Source: Kiloniellaceae bacterium
Lineage (GTDB): Bacteria; Pseudomonadota; Alphaproteobacteria; Kiloniellales; J153
Assembly: GCA_021776055.1 (NCBI GenBank)
Contig: JAJFGP010000036.1
Span: 1-50,378 of the forward strand
Direction of reading: 5' to 3'
DNA: 50,378 nucleotides
The translations under genes and the position numbers were made by a program. Positions 1 to 9,748 of this stretch are shown here, one piece after another. Positions within the stretch are counted from its first letter, which is position 1. Each line of letters begins with the position of its first letter. The notes under the pieces were generated by a model. That model had not been told where the DNA came from and did not search any database. It saw nothing but the letters and a program-made list of their open reading frames with translations.

Positions 1-1
1 C

Positions 2-391
2 AAAGAAAACGTTGAGTGCCCTGCGTGTTCAACCCCAATGTCCATCTTGCTAGAAAACATATCCGGAAGCAGCAAGGACACAACTTGCGGCAATTGCGAC
101 GCCAACATCCGATTCTCCAGAGCAACTAAGAGTATCAACTCGAAAATTATTGCTGTCGAATCCGCTATTTCATCTCAATCTCAAATGCTAGAGCCAGGAT
201 TCGTGGAAGTTGTTGCAGAATACCTACCAGACCAACCATGGCCAACAGGAATTCACAAGGAAATCGCAACAAAACTCGGAGTATCAAATGCTAAGGTATC
301 GGCGGCTATACAAGAGCTGATTCGCCAAGGCAAAGTTTCCCAACAGGTTGCCGGAGTTCTCTATGAATCCAAAGATATAGCTAGTTCATAG
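2..391 (+). CDS. Partial zinc-ribbon / winged-helix-like hypothetical protein (5' end outside window)
   Basis: The reading frame is open from base 2, so the gene starts before the window; the ATG at 38 is probably internal. Reading from base 2 gives a CPAC motif just before that methionine and a CGNC motif about 20 residues later, a CX2C...CX2C pair typical of a small zinc ribbon. The last ~60 residues (HKEIATKLGVSNAKVSAAIQ) look like a helix-turn-helix or winged-helix unit. That combination suggests a DNA- or RNA-binding role, but I do not recognise the family. The gene is clearly richer in A and T than everything to its right and uses AT-ending codons, which hints at horizontal origin. It converges on the carboxypeptidase gene, with 44 bases between their stop codons. 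Confidence 0.55.
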   Translation, partial: KENVECPACSTPMSILLENISGSSKDTTCGNCDANIRFSRATKSINSKIIAVESAISSQSQMLEPGFVEVVAEYLPDQPWPTGIHKEIATKLGVSNAKVSAAIQELIRQGKVSQQVAGVLYESKDIASS

Positions 392-435
392 GAAATTATA
401 AATTCTTCTTGTAGGGCCATCGGATCAACCCAGTT

Positions 436-1929
436 TCATTCTAGAAAACGACCGATAAGGTGCACCTCAAAAGCCTTAGGGTCCAGGGGGCTGCCGGTGG
501 CCTGCTCGAGCAGTTCATCGGTCGAATGGAACGAGCCCCAGGCATGCACGTTCTGGCGCAGCCAGCCGATAAGCGGCGCGAAATCGCCGCGCCCGATAGC
601 CGCCAGGATTTCCGGGACCGCTGATTTGGCGGCGGCAAAGAGCTGGGCGGCGGCGATAGCGCCCAGGGTATAGGTCGGAAAATACCCCCAGGCGCCATCA
701 AACCAGTGGATATCCTGCAAGCAACCATCTCCGTCATCCGGCGGGACAATGCCTAAAAGCTCCTTCATGCCGGCATTCCACGCCCCCGGCAGGTCCGCCA
801 GCGCCAGATCGCCGGCGATTATCTGCTTCTCCAGGCGATAGCGCAGGATGACGTGGGCCGGATAGGTCACCTCGTCCGCATCGACGCGGATGAAGCCGGG
901 CCGAACTTGGTTGTACATGCGCTGCAGGTTGTCCGCCGCCCAGGCCGGTCCGTCGCCGGCAAAGGCCTCCCGTGCCAGAGGCGCCAGGTAGGCCACGAAC
1001 TCGGCACCCCGGCAGGCCTGCATTTCGATCAGCAACGACTGGCTTTCATGGGCGGCCATGCCGCGCGCCGCCCCCACCGGCTGGGCCCGCCACTCGCTGG
1101 GCAAGCCGCGCTCGTAGAGGGCATGCCCGGTCTCGTGCAGGACGCCCATCAGGGCCTTGGCGAAATCCCCCTCGTCATAGCGCGTGGTGATGCGCACATC
1201 GTCGGGCACCCCGCCGCAAAAGGGGTGTAGGCTGGTATCCAGCCGGCCATGGGTGAAATCGAAGCCAACCGCGGCCATGAGGCGCCGCGCCAGGGCTTCC
1301 TGCGCGGCAATGGGGAATGGGCCTTCCGGGGCAAGCGGCTGTTGCGCCGCCGCCTGCTTTTCCAAGACGCGGCCTAGGAAATCGGGCAGGAACTTAGCCA
1401 GTTGGTCGAAGACCACGTCGATGCGAGCGGCGGAGCCGCCAGGCTCGAACTCGTCGAGCAGCGCATCGTATGGCGCACACCCAAGCAGCGCCGATTTTGC
1501 CGCCGCCGACTCGCGCACCAAGTCGAGCAACGCCTGCATGGTTGGCAGCACGGCGGCGAAGTCACTTTCCGGCCGGGCCTGGCGCCAGATCATTTCGCAG
1601 CGATTGCGCGCCCGACTCAGGGCCTCCACCAAATCGGTGGGCAGTGCCGTGGTATGCAACCAATCCCGGCGCATCTCGCGCAAATTGGCGCGGCGCCAGG
1701 GATCCAGGGCCTGGCCTTCTCCCTCCGCCTCCTCCAGCAGGTCGCCCACGGCCGGGTCGCTCAAAAGATCGTGACAGGTGACTTGCAGCACCGCCAACTG
1801 CTCACTGCGCGCATCGGCGCCACCGGCGGGCATCATGGCCGACATGTCCCAGTTCAACATGCCAGCCGCCTCGCGCAGGGAATTCAAGCGGCGAAAGCGG
1901 GTTTCGAGGGCCTCATAGGCGCGCGTCAT
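436..1929 (-). CDS. M32 family metallocarboxypeptidase
   Basis: Zinc carboxypeptidase of the Taq/thermostable carboxypeptidase 1 family, a cytoplasmic enzyme that removes C-terminal amino acids. The 497 residues are the usual length. All M32 signatures are visible: the DTSLHPF block near residue 231, DVRITTR near 244, the zinc motif HETGH at 265-269, the HES block near 294, the IRVDADE block, and GCLQDIHW near the end. There is no signal peptide. It is the last gene of the oxidase operon and overlaps the SURF1 gene by 17 bases, so translation is probably coupled. No functional link to oxidase assembly is known to me; it is probably a passenger at the end of the transcript. Confidence 0.93.
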   Translation of the reverse strand: MTRAYEALETRFRRLNSLREAAGMLNWDMSAMMPAGGADARSEQLAVLQVTCHDLLSDPAVGDLLEEAEGEGQALDPWRRANLREMRRDWLHTTALPTDLVEALSRARNRCEMIWRQARPESDFAAVLPTMQALLDLVRESAAAKSALLGCAPYDALLDEFEPGGSAARIDVVFDQLAKFLPDFLGRVLEKQAAAQQPLAPEGPFPIAAQEALARRLMAAVGFDFTHGRLDTSLHPFCGGVPDDVRITTRYDEGDFAKALMGVLHETGHALYERGLPSEWRAQPVGAARGMAAHESQSLLIEMQACRGAEFVAYLAPLAREAFAGDGPAWAADNLQRMYNQVRPGFIRVDADEVTYPAHVILRYRLEKQIIAGDLALADLPGAWNAGMKELLGIVPPDDGDGCLQDIHWFDGAWGYFPTYTLGAIAAAQLFAAAKSAVPEILAAIGRGDFAPLIGWLRQNVHAWGSFHSTDELLEQATGSPLDPKAFEVHLIGRFLE

Positions 1930-2674
1930 CAGATCCTTCCTTATGCGGTGATCGGCTTTGATGCATCACATAGATCACCAGCAAGACCAGGGCCAGCGCA
2001 TACCAGGTCAGCGCATAGCCTAGATGGTCGTTGCGCACCTCGACCGACCGCAGACCGCCGATGGGTAGGCCACCGGGATTTTCGCCCGCTCCTGCGACGA
2101 TATAGAGCGAGGTGATGGCGCCATCCACTCCTGCCTTCATTGCCATCGCCGGCAAATCCATCCACAGCCACTCGTTTTTGGCCGGACTGTTCGCCGGGCG
2201 AAACAGATCGGACCCCTTCCAACCGCCCGTGCGCACCTGCCCCTCGACGGTAACGGCCCCCGTGATCTGCCCGGCGACACGTGTTTCCGCTGCCCTCGCC
2301 GAGCTGTGCACCCAGCCGCGATCGACCAGGATTGTGCGGCCATCCTCGAGCACAAAGGGGGTAACAACGTCAAAGCCGGCTTTTCCCCGGTGCAGGCGGG
2401 CGCCTATATAAAGCTCGCCGTCGTGCAAAAATGTGCCCCGCAAGCGAACCGGCGTGAACTCCAGGGCCGCCGGATCGGCGATGATCCATGGCAGGGCCTT
2501 GGGTGGTTGCGCGCTGCGCGCCGCAAGCTTGGCGATCACCCCTTCCTTCCAGGTCAGGCGTTGCATCTGCCAAGAGCCCAATCCGACCAAGAGCAACACG
2601 CCGGAAAGCGCGGCCAGGGTCGGCACCAGACGCGGCCGGAAATGCCACCGGATGCTACTACTCACCGGCGCCAC
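1913..2674 (-). CDS. SURF1 family cytochrome c oxidase assembly protein
   Basis: Inner-membrane protein of 253 residues that helps insert heme a into subunit I of the aa3 oxidase. It has the SURF1 layout: one N-terminal membrane helix (about 17-36), a periplasmic domain with the conserved GSWQMQRL start and an ILVDRGWV block in the middle, and a second helix near the C-terminus (LTWYALALVLLVIYVM). It directly abuts the DUF983 gene upstream and overlaps the M32 gene downstream. This position at the end of a ctaC-D-B-G-E cluster is the standard alphaproteobacterial arrangement and supports the call. Confidence 0.93.
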   Translation of the reverse strand: MAPVSSSIRWHFRPRLVPTLAALSGVLLLVGLGSWQMQRLTWKEGVIAKLAARSAQPPKALPWIIADPAALEFTPVRLRGTFLHDGELYIGARLHRGKAGFDVVTPFVLEDGRTILVDRGWVHSSARAAETRVAGQITGAVTVEGQVRTGGWKGSDLFRPANSPAKNEWLWMDLPAMAMKAGVDGAITSLYIVAGAGENPGGLPIGGLRSVEVRNDHLGYALTWYALALVLLVIYVMHQSRSPHKEGSDDARL

Positions 2675-3058
2675 CTAGTCGTAATCCACCGTGCCCGAGT
2701 CGCTCGCCTTGTGGTGAAACTGCAGGGCGATCAGAACACCTTTCATCGGCCGCAGCATCGCCAAGCTGCCGCCTAGAATCAGCGGCGGCCAAATGGCCAT
2801 ATGCACCCACATGGGTGGCGCGAACCGGGCCTCGACAAGAAGCGCCATCGGGACCACGAGAAATCCAAGAATAAGGATAATGAACACCGACGGGCCGTCG
2901 CCGCTATCGGCCTTGCGCAAATCCAGGCCGCAGACCGAACAGCGTTCGGCAACCGTTAGGAAACCCGTGTAAAGCGCCCCTTGGCCACACCGTGGGCAGC
3001 GGCAGGCAAGACCCGTGGCCAGAGGCGAGCGGTGCGGGAAATGGTCCTTATCGGCCAT
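2675..3058 (-). CDS. DUF983 family zinc-finger membrane protein
   Basis: A 127-residue member of DUF983, a family usually found in oxidase gene clusters between ctaE and SURF1. It shows two CX2C pairs (CPRCGQG near residue 20 and CSVCG near 41), probably a zinc ribbon, then two membrane helices (about 56-75 and 85-103). Its molecular role is not established; the location suggests help with oxidase assembly. It lies 30 bases after ctaE and touches the SURF1 gene with no gap. Confidence 0.88.
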   Translation of the reverse strand: MADKDHFPHRSPLATGLACRCPRCGQGALYTGFLTVAERCSVCGLDLRKADSGDGPSVFIILILGFLVVPMALLVEARFAPPMWVHMAIWPPLILGGSLAMLRPMKGVLIALQFHHKASDSGTVDYD

Positions 3059-3088
3059 GACACCCGCCGCCGGTCAAAGTCTCCTGGC

Positions 3089-3886
3089 TCAGGAGCCCCA
3101 CAGGTAGACGCAGCTGAACAAGAACAGCCAAACCACGTCGACGAAATGCCAATACCAAGCGGCCGCCTCGAAGCCGAAATGGTGATCCGGCTCGAAGTGC
3201 CCGCGCGCGGCGCGGAATAGGCAGACAATCAGGAAAATCGTCCCGATGATGACGTGGAAGCCATGGAAACCAGTCGCCATGAAGAAGGTAGAAGGATAGA
3301 TACCCTCGGTAAAACCGAAGGCCGCATGGGCGTATTCATAGGCCTGCAAGGAGGTGAACAGAATCCCCAAGAGGACGGTCACGATCAGACCTTGCACCGT
3401 ACCGCGTTGATTGCCCTTGCGCAGTTCGTGATGCGCCCAGGTGACCGTGCAGCCCGAGAGCAGCAGGATCAGGGTATTGAGCAACGGCACCCCAAAGGGA
3501 TCAAAGACCTCGACGCCGACCGGTGGCCACTGGAAGCCGGTCGCCTCGGTCGGGTACAGCGACGCATTGAAATAGGCCCAGAAGAAAGCGGCGAAGAACA
3601 TCACCTCCGAAGCGATGAACAGCGCCATGCCATAGCGCAGGCCGATCTGCACGATGGGCGTGTGATGGCCTTCGACGGTCGCCTCGCGCACCACATCGCG
3701 CCACCACAGGTACATGGTGAGCAAAACCAGCCCTAGGCCGATCGGAATCAACCATGGCGTCATATCGTGCATATAGAGAACGCCACCGGCGGCCAATACC
3801 CCCGCCCCCATGGCGCCCACGAATGGCCAGGGGCTGGGCGTGACCATGTGATAGGGGTGGTTCGCGGCGTGGCTGTCTTGGCTCAT
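3089..3886 (-). CDS. ctaE: Cytochrome c oxidase subunit III
   Basis: Third core subunit of the aa3-type oxidase, a seven-helix membrane protein that stabilises the complex and binds lipid next to subunit I. The 265 residues are full length. Family blocks are clear: HPYHMVTPSPWPF at the N-terminus, SEVMFFAAFFWAYFNASL in the middle, the GFHGFHVIIGT block, and a C-terminal end of AAAWYWHFVDVVWLFLF. It sits between ctaG (38 bases upstream) and DUF983 in the operon. Confidence 0.97.
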   Translation of the reverse strand: MSQDSHAANHPYHMVTPSPWPFVGAMGAGVLAAGGVLYMHDMTPWLIPIGLGLVLLTMYLWWRDVVREATVEGHHTPIVQIGLRYGMALFIASEVMFFAAFFWAYFNASLYPTEATGFQWPPVGVEVFDPFGVPLLNTLILLLSGCTVTWAHHELRKGNQRGTVQGLIVTVLLGILFTSLQAYEYAHAAFGFTEGIYPSTFFMATGFHGFHVIIGTIFLIVCLFRAARGHFEPDHHFGFEAAAWYWHFVDVVWLFLFSCVYLWGS

Positions 3887-3924
3887 GGCATCCTCGTCTC
3901 GGCTGTCACTCTAATGGGCCGGTA

Positions 3925-4554
3925 TCAATTGTTGGCCGGCGTGCCGCTGTGCGCGGCGGCCGATTGCTGGGTATCTAAGCGGGTATTCTCAGCGGTGTTG
4001 CCGCTGTTCTCTCCATCGTCGTCCAGGCTATGGAAAAAGGTATAAGACAAGGTAATCGTTTTTACCTCATCGAGGTTGCGGTCATCCATGATCGCCGGAT
4101 CGACGAAAAAACTGACCGCCATCTCAACCTCTTGCCCGGGCTCGAGGCGCTGCTCATCGAAGCAAAAACACTGAACTTTATTGAAATATTGGCCGGCCTT
4201 CAGGGGCGTGACGTTGAACGTCGCTGTCCCGGTCAGCGGTGCCTCGCTGAGGTTGCGCGCCGTATAGAACGCCAACCCCGACTCGCCGACACGCACCGAA
4301 ACTTGGCGCTGATTGGGTTGGAACGTCCACGGCAACTTGGGATCCACGTCGGCGTTGAAGCGCACGGTCATGGTTCGGTCGACGATGGCATCCGGCGCCT
4401 CCGTCGCGACCTGCGTGGTGCCGCCAAAACCGGTCACCTGGCAGAATAGGCGGTAGAGCGGCACGGAGGCGAAGGCCAGGCCAACCATGCCCACGGCAAC
4501 GCTAGCCAAAACAAGGCCGGTGCGGGTATTGCGCCGGGAGGTCTTTGGCGTCAC
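3925..4554 (-). CDS. ctaG: Cytochrome c oxidase assembly protein CtaG (Cox11)
   Basis: Copper chaperone that delivers copper to the CuB site of subunit I. One N-terminal membrane helix (about 13-33) anchors a periplasmic domain with the copper-binding CFCF motif (C129, C131). Start is GTG at 4554, three bases after the stop of the small membrane protein gene, with a GGGAGG ribosome site inside the end of that gene. After the conserved ITLSYTFF block comes a ~30-residue polar tail rich in N, T, S and A that is longer than usual and probably disordered. Confidence 0.95.
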   Translation of the reverse strand: MTPKTSRRNTRTGLVLASVAVGMVGLAFASVPLYRLFCQVTGFGGTTQVATEAPDAIVDRTMTVRFNADVDPKLPWTFQPNQRQVSVRVGESGLAFYTARNLSEAPLTGTATFNVTPLKAGQYFNKVQCFCFDEQRLEPGQEVEMAVSFFVDPAIMDDRNLDEVKTITLSYTFFHSLDDDGENSGNTAENTRLDTQQSAAAHSGTPANN

Positions 4555-4557
4555 GGC

Positions 4558-4689
4558 CTACTGCCCTCCCATGCGGACGATGGTGACCAGATAGACAACC
4601 ACGACAAGGCCAAGCAGTGCCAGCATCAGCGCTATGTTCTTGGCGCGTTGTTTGCGGTGCATGTCGTTGCGCGGTTGCCGTTCGCTCAT
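4558..4689 (-). CDS. Small single-helix membrane protein of the oxidase operon (CoxF-like)
   Basis: A 43-residue protein beginning MSERQPRNDMHRKQRAKNIA, then one membrane helix (ALMLALLGLVVVVYLVTIV) and a short RMGGQ end. A basic N-terminus before one helix predicts the N-terminus in the cytoplasm. Small proteins like this lie between ctaB and ctaG in many alphaproteobacterial oxidase operons and are often called CoxF or simply hypothetical. Spacing is tight: 5 bases after ctaB and 3 before ctaG, so it is surely part of the operon. Function unknown; accessory subunit or assembly factor by position. Confidence 0.82.
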   Translation of the reverse strand: MSERQPRNDMHRKQRAKNIALMLALLGLVVVVYLVTIVRMGGQ

Positions 4690-4694
4690 CGCAC

Positions 4695-5624
4695 TCACCC
4701 GATGCCCCCGATGTTGCTGACCCGATCGACGATCAATGCCGCGAACAACAAAAATAGATAGAGAATGGAGAATGCAAACAGGCGTCGCGCCGCGGCCTCG
4801 CCCGTATCGCGCAGAACCGCGATGGCCAGCACAAGAAAGGCCCCGCCGAGCAGCGCCACGACCGCCCCATAGAGAATACCGACCGTACCGAGCATCGTCG
4901 GCAATAGGCTGGCGACCACCAAAGCCACCGAATAGGCAACGATCTGGCGCCGCGTGGCCGCGGCACCGGCAACCACCGGCAGCATCGGCACACCGGCCTT
5001 GGCGTAGTCGCCCGCCCGATACAGCGCCAGCGCCCAGAAATGCGGCGGCGTCCACAGAAAGATGATCAGGAACAGGGCCAGGGCTTCCAGATCCACGTGC
5101 CCGGTCACGGCGACCCAGCCGATAACCGGCGGAAAGGCTCCGGCGGCACCGCCAATGACGATGTTCTGCGGCGTCCGGCGCTTCAGCCACATGGTGTAGA
5201 CGAAGACATAGAACCCATTCGCCGCCGCCAGCAACAGGGCGGCGGTCCAATTCGTCGCCACGCCCATCAACATGACGGCAAATAGGCTCAGGGCGACGCC
5301 AAAGGCCAACGCCTCGTCCGGTGCAATGCGACCGGCGGGCAACGGCCGGTGCCGGGTCCGCGCCATGACCGCGTCGATGTCCCGGTCGTACCACATATTG
5401 ATGGCCCCGGCCGCCCCGGCGGCCACGGCGATACACAAGACCGCGACGGCAGCCAACAGCGGGTGCAACTGTCCGGGTGCTGCGATCAGGCCGGCGATGC
5501 CGGTAAAGACCACCAACGACATAACCCGTGGCTTGAGCAGGGCCACGAAGTCGCTGACGCGCGCGCCCTCGGCGAGCGCTTGCCCCGACGCTTTGCTTGC
5601 CGTGGTCAGCGAGGTATCCGTCAC
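4695..5624 (-). CDS. ctaB: Protoheme IX farnesyltransferase (heme O synthase)
   Basis: Adds a farnesyl group to heme B to make heme O, the precursor of heme A for the aa3 oxidase. The 309 residues form a polytopic UbiA-superfamily protein. The first Asp-rich substrate motif is NMWYDRDID followed by [10 protein letters not shown]; the [19 protein letters not shown] loop and the [13 protein letters not shown] block are typical of CtaB. Start is GTG at 5624 with GAGGGG just upstream. It lies between ctaD and the small membrane protein gene. Confidence 0.96.
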   Translation of the reverse strand: MTDTSLTTASKASGQALAEGARVSDFVALLKPRVMSLVVFTGIAGLIAAPGQLHPLLAAVAVLCIAVAAGAAGAINMWYDRDIDAVMARTRHRPLPAGRIAPDEALAFGVALSLFAVMLMGVATNWTAALLLAAANGFYVFVYTMWLKRRTPQNIVIGGAAGAFPPVIGWVAVTGHVDLEALALFLIIFLWTPPHFWALALYRAGDYAKAGVPMLPVVAGAAATRRQIVAYSVALVVASLLPTMLGTVGILYGAVVALLGGAFLVLAIAVLRDTGEAAARRLFAFSILYLFLLFAALIVDRVSNIGGIG

Positions 5625-5663
5625 GTGCCCCTCCCAGTCGCCGCTTTCAACGGCAACCGTCTC

Positions 5664-7265
<1,602 letters not shown>

Positions 7266-7280
7266 TTATCCCTCTCCCAA

Positions 7281-8126
7281 CTACTCGGCTAAACCGGCTC
7301 GTGCCACGCGCGTCGACGGCGCGGGCTCATCGATCTGCGCGAATTCTTCCTTGGCCGTCTCGACCCACGCCGCGTACGCGTCTTTCGACACCGCCTTGAT
7401 GGCGATCGGCATGAAGGAATGGCCGCTACCGCAAATCTCCGAGCATTGCCCGTAAAACGTGCCTTCCCGGGTAATCTCGACCCAGGTCTCGTTGATGCGG
7501 CCGGGAACCGCGTCCAACTTCACGCCCATCGCCGGCACGGCAAAAGAGTGCAGGACGTCGTCGGCGGCGATTAACAAGCGGATTTTGGTGTTAATCGGCA
7601 GGACCACATAATTGTCGGTATCCAACAGGCGGTGCTGTCCGTCCTGCAAATCTTCCTCGTCCACCATGATCGCATCGAACGTGAAATTGCCATCATCTGG
7701 GTACTCGTAACTCCAATACCACTGATGGCCGATTGCCTTGACGGTCATGTCCGCGTCTTCCGCCCGATCAGCATAATAGAGCAGCTTGAAGGACGGGATG
7801 GCGATGATCACCAAGATGACCACCGGAATGACGGTCCACAGAACCTCGACGAGCGTATTGTGCGTCGTGCGCGACGGGTTCGGATTCCGCTTCTCCGAGA
7901 AGCGATACATCACGTAGAGCAGCAGCCCTAGAACGAAGATCGTGATCAGTGTGATGACGATGAGCAGCAGATTATGAAAATCGGTAATCCGCTCCATGGT
8001 CGGCGACGCCGCCGGATCGAACCCTAACTGCCAGTTTCTCGGCACCTCGGCGTGCACCAATTCCGCCCAACTGGCAACTGGCACCGCCGCCGCAATTGCG
8101 AGGCCAACCTTACGCAAGATCCCCAT
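7281..8126 (-). CDS. ctaC: Cytochrome c oxidase subunit II
   Basis: Subunit that takes electrons from cytochrome c through the binuclear CuA centre. The 281 residues start with a signal peptide-like segment (to about residue 26), then two membrane helices (about 52-75 and 95-117) and a periplasmic cupredoxin domain. CuA ligands are H193, C228, E230 (carbonyl), C232, H236 and M239 in QCSEICGSGHSFMP. There is no fused heme c domain. This is the first gene of the operon; the 174-base gap before it should hold the promoter. Confidence 0.97.
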   Translation of the reverse strand: MGILRKVGLAIAAAVPVASWAELVHAEVPRNWQLGFDPAASPTMERITDFHNLLLIVITLITIFVLGLLLYVMYRFSEKRNPNPSRTTHNTLVEVLWTVIPVVILVIIAIPSFKLLYYADRAEDADMTVKAIGHQWYWSYEYPDDGNFTFDAIMVDEEDLQDGQHRLLDTDNYVVLPINTKIRLLIAADDVLHSFAVPAMGVKLDAVPGRINETWVEITREGTFYGQCSEICGSGHSFMPIAIKAVSKDAYAAWVETAKEEFAQIDEPAPSTRVARAGLAE

Positions 8127-8228
8127 GCTCTAACTTCCCGTTTCGCAGCGTGGCGCGTGACTGCCCGTTAAGGACGGCGCCACAGCTTGCCCGTGGTGGT
8201 ATGACAACTTGCTTCTGATACCCGATTC

Positions 8229-8265
8229 TGCGCGCGGAAGCTATAACAAGGTCGCCATGGTCACA
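8229..8265 (-). promoter_or_regulatory. Possible promoter of the oxidase operon
   Basis: On the minus strand the gap before ctaC contains TTGTGA, then 15 bases, then TATAGC (plus-strand TATAAC-type bases around 8242-8247). This is a weak sigma-70 match with a short spacer, and it would give a leader of about 110 bases. It is the best candidate I see in the gap, but it is not convincing. Confidence 0.25.
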
Positions 8266-8300
8266 AGCCTGGAACCGAAGGCCGCCGCCCGTTTTTTTGC

Positions 8301-9620
8301 CTAATCGTTGTGCGAATCACTATCACGTGCAACTAACCGGCGTAGTCGCCATACGCCGAAGCCGACCAACCCGACGACAACGGGAATGGCGGCTCCCGTG
8401 ATGACGTCGATATTCAGTGAAATGCCGGCCGCCTTCACCGCCTTCGCCGCATAGCCGATCAACCCAACCAGATAATAGCTGATCGCAGCGATGGACAGGC
8501 CCTCGACGGTCTGCTGCAAGCGCAGTTGCATCTTGGCGCGCCGATCCATGGAGTGCAGCACATTGCTGTTCTGCGCCTCAAGGGTGACATCCACCCGCGT
8601 GCGCAACAATTCGCCGGCACGCGCGATGCGTGCCGACAGAGTTTCCAGCCGGACCATCACCGCCTCGCACGTTCGCATGGCCGGCGCCAGCCGGCGCTCC
8701 AAGAAATCGTCGATCGTTTGCAAACCTTCGAGCCGCTCTTCCCGCAACTCCTCGACCCGTCTGCAGACCAGTGCATGATAGGCGCGCGCCGCGCCAAAGC
8801 GATAATTCACCGCGGCGGCGATCCCCTCGACCTCGGCGGACAGCCGCGTCAAATCGCCAAGCAACTTCTGCTCGTCCGGCAGGCCGGTGATCTCGCTCAG
8901 CCGCGCCGTAAGCTCGGTCAAGCGCTCCCCGGCACGCGTGAGCCGGCTGCCGTAGCTGCGCGCCGCCGGCAGGGCGAGAAGCGCCACCGAGCGGTATGTC
9001 TCGATCTCGCATAGCCGTTGCACCAGACGGCCTGCTTGGCGCGGCTTGAGATGCCGATCGCGCACCAGAATGCGGCCAAAACCGTCATCATGGATGGCAA
9101 AATCCATCCACACGGTCGCCGCACCGCCAGATACCAGGCTGCCGGCAAAATTGTCACTGCCGAAAAGAAGCGCCAAATCGTCGATGTCGCGCTGGGCCGA
9201 TTCGCGCGACTCCATCTCCAGATGGATGGCGACCAGGAGCTCTCCGGGTAAACTCTGCAGCCAATCCAGCGGGACCAGGTCCATCACCGGGGCCGCGAAT
9301 GGCGCCGCCGCCGTATCGAAGCCGGGCGAACCCGCGTGCTGGAAAAACGTATAGGTCGAGAATTCCGTGTGCCGTTCCCACTTCAGTTGCAGAGGCCCGA
9401 GATCGGCCATCAGGTGCCGGTCGTCCGCCGCTGGCGGCGGGGCCCCGAAGCGCTCGCACAGGGCCGTCACCCGCGCGTGATCGGCGGCGGCCGTTCCTTC
9501 GCCGGAGAACAGCGCCAGATGAGTCACCCGTTGCGGCGGCGCCAGGCGCGCAAACGGCCGGGCGTGAATTTCGTCGGTCAGCGCCCGGCGCAAAGGGTGG
9601 TCGCGCAACCCCGTGACCAT
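8301..9620 (-). CDS. DUF3422 family membrane protein
   Basis: A 439-residue protein matching DUF3422, a family common in alphaproteobacteria and without a known function. The N-terminus (HPLRRALTDEIHARPF) is the family hallmark. The middle is mostly helical and the end carries two membrane helices (SYYLVGLIGYAA and GAAIPVVVGLVGFGVWRL). The start is ATG at 9620. It is divergent from tldD, with 128 bases between the two starts, and a -10-like box for tldD touches its start codon. Confidence 0.88.
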   Translation of the reverse strand: MVTGLRDHPLRRALTDEIHARPFARLAPPQRVTHLALFSGEGTAAADHARVTALCERFGAPPPAADDRHLMADLGPLQLKWERHTEFSTYTFFQHAGSPGFDTAAAPFAAPVMDLVPLDWLQSLPGELLVAIHLEMESRESAQRDIDDLALLFGSDNFAGSLVSGGAATVWMDFAIHDDGFGRILVRDRHLKPRQAGRLVQRLCEIETYRSVALLALPAARSYGSRLTRAGERLTELTARLSEITGLPDEQKLLGDLTRLSAEVEGIAAAVNYRFGAARAYHALVCRRVEELREERLEGLQTIDDFLERRLAPAMRTCEAVMVRLETLSARIARAGELLRTRVDVTLEAQNSNVLHSMDRRAKMQLRLQQTVEGLSIAAISYYLVGLIGYAAKAVKAAGISLNIDVITGAAIPVVVGLVGFGVWRLRRLVARDSDSHND

Positions 9621-9628
9621 GCTATAAT
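9620..9628 (+). promoter_or_regulatory. Extended -10 promoter element for tldD
   Basis: The sequence TGCTATAAT is a perfect extended -10 (TGNTATAAT). No clear -35 lies 17 bases upstream, which fits an extended -10 promoter. Transcription would begin near 9635, about 115 bases before the tldD start. The element overlaps the first base of the divergent DUF3422 start codon. Confidence 0.5.
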
Positions 9629-9748
9629 CTCCCCCTACATTTCCCCGCGGACCCGCGCACCATGACCGCTGAGCGCCGGTTCTTGCAATATGGTTTTGCG
9701 CCTTTAACTTCGGGCACCACCGGAACCGAACCCTACGGAGTAGCCGCC

